A stretch of 23,927 bases of DNA, taken from positions 1-23,927 of the forward strand of contig JAZSMT010000021.1 in assembly GCA_045536025.1 (NCBI GenBank), read 5' to 3'. Positions 14,485 to 21,204 of this stretch are shown here, in pieces. This stretch comes from HGM11412 sp045536025 (GTDB lineage: Bacteria; Bacillota; Clostridia; Christensenellales; Borkfalkiaceae). Position numbers and translations under genes: made by a program. Positions within the stretch are counted from its first letter, which is position 1; the number at the start of each line of letters is the position of its first letter. The notes beneath the pieces were generated by a model. It was not told where the DNA came from, did no database searches, and worked only from the letters and a program-made list of their open reading frames with translations.

Positions 14485-14514
14485 AAATTGCAGTCGCATT
14501 TGCGACGGCAATTT
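14485..14514. terminator. Stem-loop downstream of pckG, probable terminator
   Basis: AAATTGC and GTCGC pair with GCGAC and GCAATTT around an ATTT loop, with a single A.G mismatch. It lies 15 nt after the pckG stop. The T tract on the minus strand is short (ATTTATT), so termination is likely but not certain. It is the only notable structure in the 14431-14529 gap. Confidence 0.55.
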
Positions 14515-14529
14515 TATATTTAGTGATAA

Positions 14530-16347
14530 TTATTTGGAAAGTCTTTCCTCTAAAGCCTTTAATTCTTTTGCAAGCTCAACGGGAAGTTTATCGCCAAATT
14601 GAGCGTAGAATTCTTTAATGCCCTTAACCTCTTCAAGCCAAGTAGCCTTGTCTACGTTAAGAAGTTCTTTTACGGTATCAACGTCGATGTCAAGACCTTC
14701 AATATTGATGTCTTCCGCGTTGGGAACGTAACCGATAGCAACCTCGTTAGCGCCAACTTGACCTTTACATCTCTTGATAATCCACTCAAGAACGCGGAGG
14801 TTATCGCCAAAGCCCGGCCAAATGAAGTTGCCTTCATCGTCAGTTCTGAACCAGTTAACGTTGAAGATTTTGGGTTGATTTTTAATCTTATCGCCCATTG
14901 CTACCCAGTGAGCAAAGTAGTCAGCCATATTGTAACCAACGAACGGACGCATTGCCATAGGATCACGCCTTACAACGCCTACCGCGCCAGTTGCAGCAGC
15001 AGTAGTTTCAGACGCCATAATCGAACCTACGAATACACCACTATTCCAATCTCTCGATTGATATACGAGCGGAGCAGTCTTAGCACGTCTACCACCAAAT
15101 ACGATTGCGGTTACGGGAACGCCTTCGGGAGCTTCAAACTCAGACGAAATGCAGGGGCAGTTTACTGCAGGTGCAGTGAAACGGCTGTTGGGGTGAGCTG
15201 CTTTAACTTCTTTACCGTCTTTATCAACGGTGTCAGGAGTCCAAGGATTTCCCTTCCAGTCAATAAGGTTAGCGGGCTTTTTCTTGTCAGCCGTGTCTTT
15301 TTCCATTGCTTCCCACCAAACGGTGTTAGTTTCAGGATCTAAAGCTACGTTAGTGAAGATGGTGTTCTTCATAGTAGAGTAAAGTGCGTTGGGGTTAGAC
15401 TTTTTGTTAGTACCAGGAGCAACGCCGAAGAAACCGTTTTCGGGGTTGATAGCCCAAAGTCTACCGTCTTTACCCACTCTAAGCCAAGCGATATCGTCGC
15501 CTACGCACCAAACTTTATAACCCTTCTTTTGATAAATTTCAGGAGGTATAAGCATTGCAAGGTTGGTCTTACCGCAAGCCGAGGGGAACGCTGCAGTGAT
15601 GTAGTTGATTTCGCCTTCGGGGTTTTGAATACCTACGATAAGCATGTGCTCAGCCATCCAGCCTTCGTTTTTACCTTGGTAAGATGCAATTCTAAGTGCA
15701 AAGCATTTTTTGCCAAGTAATACGTTTCCGCCGTAACCAGAGTTAACAGACCAAAACGTATTGTCTTGAGGGAAGTGAAGAATGTATCTCTTTTCAGGGT
15801 CAAGGTCAGCTTTAGAGTGAAGACCGCGAACGAAGTCGTTACTGTCACCTAAAACGTCAAGAACGGCTTTACCAATTCTCGTCATAATCTTCATGCTAAC
15901 TACAACGTAGATAGAGTCGGTAACTTCGATACCAACTTTAGAGAAAGTTGAACCAACTGCGCCCATTGAATAGGGAATAACGTACATGGTTTTGCCTTTC
16001 ATCGAACCGTCGAATATTGCGCCTACTTTTGCATACGCTTCGCTAGGAGCCATCCAGTTGTTGATGGGGCCAGCGTCTTCTTCCTTTTCGGTACAAATAA
16101 AGGTTCTGCCCTCTACGCGCGCAACGTCGTTCGGGTCGGAACGGTGAAGATAACAGCCGGGAAGTTTTTCTTCGTTAAGCTTGATAAGTTCGCCGGTAGA
16201 AAGCGCTTCTTTACGAAGTTCTTCAAGTTGAGCTTCATCACCCGTAATCCATACGATTTTTTCGGGTTTGCAAAGGTTAGCACTGTCTTCAACGAACTTT
16301 AAAACTTGTTTGTTTTTAGTGTATTCGTTACTGATTTGGTAATTCAT
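14530..16347 (-). CDS. pckG: Phosphoenolpyruvate carboxykinase (GTP)
   Basis: The protein has 605 aa, the normal size for the GTP-dependent class. It interconverts oxaloacetate + GTP and PEP + CO2 + GDP. In anaerobes it can run in the carboxylating direction to feed C4-acid formation. Motifs: GPINNWM (94-100), YSMGAVGS (126-133), the kinase-1a P-loop AFPSACGKTN (253-262) with active-site Cys258, NCPCIS and FGGRR (the Arg of the PEP/GTP site). The start is ATG 16347 with AGGAGG 8 nt upstream. It is monocistronic, with one promoter close by (16396-16424) and another further upstream (16552-16580), which suggests regulated expression. Confidence 0.98.
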   Translation of the reverse strand: MNYQISNEYTKNKQVLKFVEDSANLCKPEKIVWITGDEAQLEELRKEALSTGELIKLNEEKLPGCYLHRSDPNDVARVEGRTFICTEKEEDAGPINNWMAPSEAYAKVGAIFDGSMKGKTMYVIPYSMGAVGSTFSKVGIEVTDSIYVVVSMKIMTRIGKAVLDVLGDSNDFVRGLHSKADLDPEKRYILHFPQDNTFWSVNSGYGGNVLLGKKCFALRIASYQGKNEGWMAEHMLIVGIQNPEGEINYITAAFPSACGKTNLAMLIPPEIYQKKGYKVWCVGDDIAWLRVGKDGRLWAINPENGFFGVAPGTNKKSNPNALYSTMKNTIFTNVALDPETNTVWWEAMEKDTADKKKPANLIDWKGNPWTPDTVDKDGKEVKAAHPNSRFTAPAVNCPCISSEFEAPEGVPVTAIVFGGRRAKTAPLVYQSRDWNSGVFVGSIMASETTAAATGAVGVVRRDPMAMRPFVGYNMADYFAHWVAMGDKIKNQPKIFNVNWFRTDDEGNFIWPGFGDNLRVLEWIIKRCKGQVGANEVAIGYVPNAEDINIEGLDIDVDTVKELLNVDKATWLEEVKGIKEFYAQFGDKLPVELAKELKALEERLSK

Positions 16348-16395
16348 TACAATTGCCTCCTAAATATACCTTTATGTTAAATTTGTTTTGGTTTA

Positions 16396-16424
16396 AGTAT
16401 AATATAAACTGCTTTTAAAAGCAA
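16396..16424 (-). promoter_or_regulatory. pckG proximal promoter
   Basis: On the minus strand TTGCTT (16424-16419), 17 bp and TATACT (16401-16396) form the promoter. A 12-bp palindrome GCTTTTAAAAGC (16411-16422) overlaps the -35 box and could be an operator. An inverted repeat AAATTATT/AATAATTT (16423-16443) adjoins it. Confidence 0.65.
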
Positions 16425-16451
16425 ATTATTTTACAAATAATTTTTTATGGT

Positions 16452-16538
16452 TACCTACCGCGAACAATAGGTACGTTTTGTTTATAATTTAACAATCTTT
16501 TACCTGTTTTTTGGCGCACAACCTAAAAGGTTGCCAAA
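16452..16538 (-). promoter_or_regulatory. Two stem-loops in the pckG upstream region
   Basis: On the minus strand, TTTGG-CAACCT-TTT-AGGTTG-CCAAA with a 4-nt bulge (16510-16538) is followed by TACCTA/TAGGTA around a 10-nt loop (16452-16473). They lie between the distal and proximal pckG promoters and would form a structured leader on the distal transcript. In the 16348-16709 gap I see no gene beyond these structures and the promoters. Confidence 0.4.
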
Positions 16539-16551
16539 TTCCACCAAATAC

Positions 16552-16580
16552 ATTTTATCATATAAAAACTAGATTGTAAA
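16552..16580 (-). promoter_or_regulatory. pckG distal promoter (extended -10)
   Basis: On the minus strand TTTACA (16580-16575), 17 bp and TAAAAT (16557-16552), preceded by TG one base upstream (TGATAAAAT), predict a start near 16545 and a ~198-nt leader. Confidence 0.5.
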
Positions 16581-16656
16581 TACTTTTTAACGTTTTTAAT
16601 GCACTTTCACTCATTTTACAAAATACGCGCCTATTTTTCAAAATGCGTTATTTTTA

Positions 16657-16685
16657 TTGCTCCTTAAAAATATATTATTTATAGG
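16657..16685 (+). promoter_or_regulatory. Weak promoter candidate for the 16710 gene
   Basis: TTGCTC (16657-16662), 17 bp and TATAGG (16680-16685) is a poor but correctly spaced match. A small hairpin AGGCG-ACAA-CGCCT follows it. A sporulation-sigma promoter is possible but not evident. Confidence 0.3.
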
Positions 16686-16709
16686 CGACAACGCCTTTGT
16701 AGGTGTTTT

Positions 16710-17558
16710 ATGAAAGATTATTTTAAAAGGTTTTTAATCCTTAAAAGATTAAACGGAAAAGACAACTGCACCGTAAAGCTTGAAGAAAGTTTAGACGGTG
16801 TTAAAGTAACTGGGGAAATTTTTTCAAACGATTTCTCATTATATAAATATATATTCGTTTATTCTGCTTTCGGTGAGGGGGTTAAAACTTTTAATTGTAA
16901 TAGTTTGAGGTTTGAGCTGTCCGTCGGAAAGGGCGCAAAGCGAGGATTTTCAATAGCCCTTTTAAACGAGGATAAAACTCCGCTTTTACACGGCTGTTAC
17001 GGCGAGGCTTGCTCGCTTGAAGAACTTCAAAAAAACGCCTACAAGTTCGAGCCTTATAACGACGACGTTATCGCAACCGAAAACTACTTTGAGGTGGAAA
17101 GTGAAAAGCAAAGCTTTTATAACCAAGATGGCTGTGGCGATTGCCGAGATAAAAAAAGCCAAACTCAAGAAAAAGAGGAAGGCGGAACTATATTATATGA
17201 AAACGTCGATAGGGATTGCAGGCAAGAAAACTATTACCTCTCCGTCAAAGAAAAACTCGACGGAATAATTTCAAAGCACGAGCGCGACTACGCGCTTTCT
17301 TCGCTTATACCTAAAAGCACCTTTGCGAAAATTAAGTATGACGAGGGTAGATTTTATTCGGTTGGTACGGTTTTAGAGGAAAACTCTATTAAGTACGTGT
17401 GCTACGCAGTTAAGGGAAGTTACTCGGACGCACCGTCCACCTTAAGTAATTTTTGCGAATTTATTCCACTTTCAGCATTTAGTCCCCTCGGCGAAGGTTA
17501 TTACGTTATTTTTCAACGGGCAGACACTGGAGAGATTGTAAAAAAATCAAATTCATAA
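16710..17558 (+). CDS. Hypothetical protein, two-domain
   Basis: The protein has 282 aa and I do not recognise a named family. The N-terminal ~110 residues read as beta-strands rich in aromatic and charged residues (KVTGEIFSND, YKYIFVYSAF, GFSIALLNED). A hydrophilic linker (about 140-165) contains CGDCRDKKSQTQEKEEGG. The C-terminal domain (about 205-275: RFYSVGTVLEENSIKYVCYA, FCEFIPLSAFSPLGEGYYVI) is compact and reminds me of hypothetical proteins common in Clostridia. No signal peptide or membrane span is present, so it is probably cytoplasmic. TAGGTG lies 4 nt before ATG 16710. No terminator is visible; the structured repeat at 17629-17744 follows. Confidence 0.75.
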   Translation: MKDYFKRFLILKRLNGKDNCTVKLEESLDGVKVTGEIFSNDFSLYKYIFVYSAFGEGVKTFNCNSLRFELSVGKGAKRGFSIALLNEDKTPLLHGCYGEACSLEELQKNAYKFEPYNDDVIATENYFEVESEKQSFYNQDGCGDCRDKKSQTQEKEEGGTILYENVDRDCRQENYYLSVKEKLDGIISKHERDYALSSLIPKSTFAKIKYDEGRFYSVGTVLEENSIKYVCYAVKGSYSDAPSTLSNFCEFIPLSAFSPLGEGYYVIFQRADTGEIVKKSNS

Positions 17559-17587
17559 AATTAACGCCGAGTTATATCTTGAAATTA

Positions 17588-17616
17588 AAGCCGTAGAAAC
17601 AAGTTAGACAAGGCTC
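17588..17616 (+). repeat. Dispersed repeat motif, copy 1
   Basis: This 29-nt motif (aagccgt, agaaacaagttag, acaaggctc) recurs at 19079-19106 with a few changes. A diverged partner at 17626-17656 forms the 5' side of the structured element. Confidence 0.7.
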
Positions 17617-17628
17617 AAATATAATAAG

Positions 17629-17744
17629 CCGTTAGTTGCGGTATTAGGCGAGGCTCGGCGCAAAGTGTGGTCGACACTAACCTTGTTGGTTGTGGCGGAC
17701 ACAACTTTGCAACAGCAAACGAAGCATAACGCCGTAAATAACGG
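17629..17744. ncRNA. Structured intergenic element E1 (candidate RNA or structured repeat)
   Basis: The outer stem 17629-17646 pairs with 17727-17744 (16 of 18 positions, two G.U). The inner stem GCAAAGT-GTG (17660-17669) pairs with 17700-17710 with one bulge. A 5x5 internal loop GTCGA/GCGGA follows, then an apical stem CAC-T-AACC with GGTT-GTG and loop TTGTT (17683-17687). The internal loop between outer and inner stems carries AGGCTCGGC and AGCAAACGAAG. It shares this layout with 19129-19253 although the stem sequences differ. The strand of any transcript is unknown. It lies between convergent genes. Confidence 0.55.
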
Positions 17745-17747
17745 ATT

Positions 17748-17780
17748 AAAAAAAGCGTAGCAATCGTGCTACGCTTTATT
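17748..17780 (-). terminator. Terminator of rplU-rpmA
   Basis: GCGTAGCA-CGAT-TGCTACGC (17755-17774) is followed by TTTTTTT on the minus strand, just after rpmA. Confidence 0.92.
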
Positions 17781-17790
17781 TAATTTCTTA

Positions 17791-18063
17791 TTAAGCTTCG
17801 TAAACTGAAACTTGCTTCTTATCCTTACCAACTCTTTCGTATCTAACTACGCCAGATACGGTTGCAAATAAAGTATAATCTTTACCACAACCTACGTTTT
17901 TACCAGGATAGAATTTAGTTCCTCTTTGTCTAACGAGGATAGAACCTGCTAATACCTTTTGACCGTCAGCACGCTTAATGCCTAAGCGCTTTGCCTCACT
18001 GTCACGACCGTTTCTTGAACTACCAACACCTTTTTTATGAGCAAATAATTTAATCAAAAACAT
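17791..18063 (-). CDS. rpmA: 50S ribosomal protein L27 with cleavable N-terminal extension
   Basis: The protein has 90 aa. L27 reaches the peptidyl-transferase centre with its N-terminal tail. The body is canonical: AHKKGVGSSRNGRDSEAKRL, then VRQRGTKFYPG. It is preceded by MFLIKLF, which aligns with the Firmicutes extension (LQFFA type) that the cysteine protease Prp removes; cleavage after Phe7 would leave the AHKK terminus that Escherichia coli L27 also has. AAAGGAGA, within the last codons of rplU, is the ribosome binding site. The gene starts 2 nt after the rplU stop, so prp/ysxB is not in its usual place between them, and obg does not follow. Confidence 0.98.
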   Translation of the reverse strand: MFLIKLFAHKKGVGSSRNGRDSEAKRLGIKRADGQKVLAGSILVRQRGTKFYPGKNVGCGKDYTLFATVSGVVRYERVGKDKKQVSVYEA

Positions 18064-18065
18064 AA

Positions 18066-18377
18066 TTATTCTCCTTTAGAAATCTCGGTAATTTTAACAG
18101 CCGTAAAAGGTTGCCTATGACCTTGTTTCTTTCTGATGTTCTTTTTTGCTTTGTATTTGAAGACGATAATTTTCTTCGCCTTGTCTTGCTTAAGAACTTC
18201 ACCTGCTACTTTGAACGCGTTAGCGTCCTTGCCTACCTTTACACTTTTGCCGTCAGCTACGAAAATTGCGTTGAATTCTACGCTCGCGCCAACTTCAGCA
18301 TCAAGCTTTTCAAGTTTAACGATATCACCTACCGCAACTTTGTATTGCTTTGAGCCGTTTTCGATAATTGCGTACAT
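18066..18377 (-). CDS. rplU: 50S ribosomal protein L21
   Basis: The protein has 103 aa, the standard length. It begins MYAIIENGSKQYKV and contains the conserved KAKKNIRKKQGHRQPFT basic segment (about 79-95) that contacts 23S rRNA. AGGAGG lies 6 nt before ATG 18377. It is transcribed from a consensus promoter through an L21 leader, which is probably autoregulatory, and is cotranscribed with rpmA. Confidence 0.98.
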   Translation of the reverse strand: MYAIIENGSKQYKVAVGDIVKLEKLDAEVGASVEFNAIFVADGKSVKVGKDANAFKVAGEVLKQDKAKKIIVFKYKAKKNIRKKQGHRQPFTAVKITEISKGE

Positions 18378-18454
18378 CTTTGTACCTCCTGTCTAATCTC
18401 GCCGATATAAAGGCGGTGGTTAGCCACACTTCCGGAGCCTTTTCCGAGCGGTTC
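18378..18454 (-). promoter_or_regulatory. L21 leader (ribosomal protein autoregulatory RNA)
   Basis: The leader is about 77 nt between the predicted start and rplU. It contains GTGTGGCTAACCACCGCC, a GTGG/CCAC hairpin with a CTAA loop, flanked by CTCGG/CTCCGG pairings. This resembles the Firmicutes L21 leader motif, which is thought to bind L21 and feed back on rplU-rpmA. Confidence 0.75.
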
Positions 18455-18460
18455 TTGACT

Positions 18461-18489
18461 ATTCTACAAAATTTTGTTTTTTTTGTCAA
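18461..18489 (-). promoter_or_regulatory. Strong promoter for rplU-rpmA
   Basis: On the minus strand TTGACA (18489-18484), an A-rich 17-bp spacer and TAGAAT (18466-18461) predict a start near 18454. Confidence 0.88.
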
Positions 18490-18555
18490 CTATTTTTACA
18501 TATATTTAATTTATATGTACACACTACTTCTATAAATCAATATATGGGGGTTTTT

Positions 18556-18990
18556 ATGGAAAATTGTAATCTTGATTTTATAGGCGAAGTTTATAGAAAC
18601 GCCAGCATTGCTCTTAAATCTATTTCAGACGTTATGCCCGAAATTGAAAACGAAGAGCTTAGAAACGAAATAAACGACCAGTACGAGGGTTATGAAAAGT
18701 TTATCTCCGAACTTACTTCTTATATGAAGGAAAAAGGTTATGAAATTAAAGATATCGGCGCTATGAAAAAGGCAATGATGTGGTCGGCAATCAAAATGAA
18801 CACGGCGTTTGACTCAACGCATAGTCATATCGCTGAAATTATGATTAAAGGTACGGTTATGGGAATTACCGAACTTACTAAAATAATTAACGAAACGGAG
18901 TGTTTATCGGACGAAAAGGCTCTTGACTTTGCAAAGCGCCTACTTTCTATGGAAGAAGCCTTTGAAGAAAGACTTAAAAAGCACTTATAA
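18556..18990 (+). CDS. Hypothetical all-helical protein
   Basis: The protein has 144 aa and is almost entirely helical, with four amphipathic stretches (IGEVYRNASIALKSISDVMP, ELRNEINDQYEGYEKFISEL, MKKAMMWSAIKMNTAFD and SHIAEIMIKGTVMGITELTK). This is consistent with a four-helix bundle. The THSHIAEIM segment and several Glu residues could bind a metal. It vaguely resembles DUF2383-type ferritin-like proteins, at low certainty. Start ATG 18556 is preferred because GGGGG (18546-18550) lies 5 nt upstream; ATG 18544 would add four residues but precedes that site. No signal peptide. A terminator follows at 19019-19048. Confidence 0.75.
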   Translation: MENCNLDFIGEVYRNASIALKSISDVMPEIENEELRNEINDQYEGYEKFISELTSYMKEKGYEIKDIGAMKKAMMWSAIKMNTAFDSTHSHIAEIMIKGTVMGITELTKIINETECLSDEKALDFAKRLLSMEEAFEERLKKHL

Positions 18991-19018
18991 TTAAATTTGA
19001 GTTTATTTTATATATGAA

Positions 19019-19048
19019 AATGCGTAGGCAAATCGCCTACGCTTTAAT
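19019..19048. terminator. Terminator after the helical protein gene
   Basis: GCGTAGGC-AAATC-GCCTACGC (19022-19042) is followed by TTTAATT on the plus strand. The minus side has ATTTTC. It could also help stop transcription from the convergent capD-like gene. Confidence 0.8.
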
Positions 19049-19078
19049 TATTGTTATTGTTTTTCAAAGCAATATTTT

Positions 19079-19106
19079 AAGCCGTTAGAAACAAGTTAGG
19101 CGAGGC
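19079..19106 (+). repeat. Dispersed repeat motif, copy 2
   Basis: This is a near copy of 17588-17616 (aagccgttagaaacaagtta then ggcgaggc). As there, it lies 5' of a structured element. A similar but weaker string appears at about 19217-19240, inside E2. Confidence 0.7.
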
Positions 19107-19128
19107 ACTAAGCATATACCAAGGGAAG

Positions 19129-19253
19129 TTTAAGAGTATAATTGCGAGTATATCAAGGCTCGCGAAGATTATAGGGTGAGTTAGACCTTGTCGGTCAACG
19201 AAGTCTATAAGCTAAGCAGAAACGAAGATAGACGAAGCAAGTATGCTCTTAAA
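19129..19253. ncRNA. Structured intergenic element E2 (second copy of the E1 architecture)
   Basis: The outer stem 19129-19145 pairs with 19237-19253 (16 of 17, one G.U), extended by 19151-19154 with 19227-19230. The inner stem 19167-19174 pairs with 19205-19212. The 5x5 internal loop is GGTGA/GAAGT. The apical stem is GTT-A-GACC with GGTC-AAC and loop TTGTC (19188-19192). Conserved loop strings are AAGGCTCGCGAA and AGCAGAAACGAAG. The 3' arm of the outer stem includes the stop codon and most of the last codon of the minus-strand capD-like gene. Stems differ in sequence from E1 but match in position. Confidence 0.55.
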
Positions 19254-21093
19254 AGCGTTCGTCGATGGTGTAGGTTTCAACGAGTTCCTTAACCGAATAT
19301 TTCATATTTTCGGTTTCTTCATACGCCTCTTTATATAAACGGTCGAGAATCGTCCAGAACCTATCCTCGTCGATTTTGATGGGTTTTGCTATGCTGATTT
19401 GACCGTTAGAGGTTTTTTGAAGCCCCTCTTCGTCCATAAGCCTTTCCTCGTAAAGTTTTTCACCCGGGCGAAGACCGGTGCACACGATATCAATATCAAC
19501 GTTCGGTTCGTAACCTGATAATCTTATAAGGTTGCAAGCAAGGTCGTAAATTCTAACTTGCTCGCCCATATCTAAAACGAAAATTTGACCGCTTTTTGCA
19601 AACGCGCCTGCTTGAAGTACTAAGGTAACCGCCTCTTGTATCGTCATAAAATAACGAACAACGTCCTTGTGCGTAACGGTTACGGGACCGCCATCTTCAA
19701 TTTGTTTTTTAAATAGTGGTATTACCGAGCCGTTCGAACCGAGAACGTTGCCAAACCTAACGGCAACGAACTTGGTGTTTTTACTGTGGCGACCTATCGT
19801 TTGAATAATCATCTCGCAAATACGCTTGGTTGCACCCATAATATTTGTGGGGTTAACCGCCTTATCGGTTGATATTTGAACGAAAGTTTCCACCCCAAAC
19901 TCGTCGGCACAACGGGCTACGTTAAGCGTTCCAAAAACGTTGTTTTTAACGGCTTCGTTGGGGCTAGTTTCCATAAGCGGAACGTGTTTGTGTGCTGCCG
20001 CGTGGAATACTATTTGCGGTTTGTATTTTGAAAACACCTTGTCCATTTTACCCTTTTCACGGATATTAGCTATAAGGGTGAGAATATCTCTGTGGGGGTA
20101 TTTGCGCTTGAGTTCTTGCTCAATTTCGTAGGCGTTATTCTCATAATTGTCAAGTATTATAAGCTGGGTTGGTTCAAAGCCTATTATTTGACGGCAAAGC
20201 TCGCTACCTATAGAACCGCCACCGCCGGTTACCAGCACGACTTTATTCTTTATATAGCCCTTGATTTGCTCAAGGTCGACCTCAGTTTGTTCGCGACCAA
20301 GAAGGTCTTTAACGTCAACGGGTTTTAAGTTGTCAAGCGTAACCTTGCCGTTGGCAAGCTGTGAAACGTCAGGAAGAGTTTTTACTACACAGCCGGTGTT
20401 TTTACACTTTCTAACGATTTCGTTAACTACTTTTTTGGCAACCGACGGCATAGTGATAAAAATCTCTTTAACGCCGTATTCTTTAACGATTTTACTAACG
20501 TCATTAGTCGTTCCGCAAACCTTGATACCGCCGATATATTCGTTTTGTTTTTCGGGATCGTCATCCACAATACAAACGGGGACGTATTTAACTTTATCTA
20601 AAACGTTCATTTCTTTAATGAGTTGAACGCCTGCGCTACCTGCGCCCACTATCATAACGTGGGTGCGCTTATCGTTTTTATTAAGGTAATTATGATGAAC
20701 GACTGAAATTATCTTTCTAAGCATCAAAAGCGCTATAGTAGACGCGGTTGCATACACCATAAATATCAAAATACCGCGAAATGAAATTACCGTTTGCCAC
20801 GTTATAGTCGTAAACAAAACGTTCAATCCGCCTACTAATACTATAATTGAAATTATTCTAACAACCTCGTACGAGCTTATCATTTTAAACACTATTGAAT
20901 AGTGCCCTGTAAAATAAAAGGTAAAGGTTATTAAAACTACGTTGAACATTATCCATAGCATTGCCGGATATGTAAGTTGTTCTCTATAACCTTCTGCCAT
21001 AACCGCTATCGACGCGGATATAAATATTGCCAACACGTCTCCCATTATAGGGAAAAAGGCGTTGCGGACTTTAACGTTATTTCTTCTTTTCAT
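19249..21093 (-). CDS. CapD/FlaA1-family nucleotide-sugar 4,6-dehydratase (membrane-bound)
   Basis: The protein has 614 aa. Four N-terminal membrane helices (about 10-130) are followed by a first Rossmann module VMIVGAGSAG (146-155) and a second, catalytic SDR domain: VTGGGGSIGSE (288-298), HAAAHKHVPLMETSP and ISTDKA (407-412). In MGATKR (419-424) Met replaces the usual SDR Tyr, as in PglF/FlaA1/CapD long-chain enzymes. Homologues convert UDP-GlcNAc to the 4-keto-6-deoxy sugar, the first step to bacillosamine-like or capsule sugars. AGGGTG precedes ATG 21093. It is monocistronic with its own promoter; no other polysaccharide genes lie nearby, so the pathway is not defined. Its 3' end lies in the E2 structure. 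Confidence 0.92.
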   Translation of the reverse strand: MKRRNNVKVRNAFFPIMGDVLAIFISASIAVMAEGYREQLTYPAMLWIMFNVVLITFTFYFTGHYSIVFKMISSYEVVRIISIIVLVGGLNVLFTTITWQTVISFRGILIFMVYATASTIALLMLRKIISVVHHNYLNKNDKRTHVMIVGAGSAGVQLIKEMNVLDKVKYVPVCIVDDDPEKQNEYIGGIKVCGTTNDVSKIVKEYGVKEIFITMPSVAKKVVNEIVRKCKNTGCVVKTLPDVSQLANGKVTLDNLKPVDVKDLLGREQTEVDLEQIKGYIKNKVVLVTGGGGSIGSELCRQIIGFEPTQLIILDNYENNAYEIEQELKRKYPHRDILTLIANIREKGKMDKVFSKYKPQIVFHAAAHKHVPLMETSPNEAVKNNVFGTLNVARCADEFGVETFVQISTDKAVNPTNIMGATKRICEMIIQTIGRHSKNTKFVAVRFGNVLGSNGSVIPLFKKQIEDGGPVTVTHKDVVRYFMTIQEAVTLVLQAGAFAKSGQIFVLDMGEQVRIYDLACNLIRLSGYEPNVDIDIVCTGLRPGEKLYEERLMDEEGLQKTSNGQISIAKPIKIDEDRFWTILDRLYKEAYEETENMKYSVKELVETYTIDERF

Positions 21094-21154
21094 TACGCAC
21101 CCTGCTTTTATATTGATTAGCGAATTTTGTAGCTATTTGCAGTTTTATGGGTAT

Positions 21155-21183
21155 ATATTACCAAATTTTATATTTAAAGTCAA
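21155..21183 (-). promoter_or_regulatory. Promoter of the capD-like gene
   Basis: On the minus strand TTGACT (21183-21178), 17 bp and TAATAT (21160-21155) form the promoter. It begins about 20 nt after the stop of the upstream lipase gene. Confidence 0.78.
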
Positions 21184-21204
21184 CGGTTAGACGAAATATA
21201 CCTC

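Noticed and set aside
14599..15342. 247-codon frame opposite pckG
   Set aside because: It is antisense to an unambiguous PEP carboxykinase gene; the predicted peptide is a shadow.
16986..17268. Additional frames inside the 16710 gene
   Set aside because: Shadows on both strands of a coding region with a clear start and ribosome binding site; the Lys-rich linker causes them.
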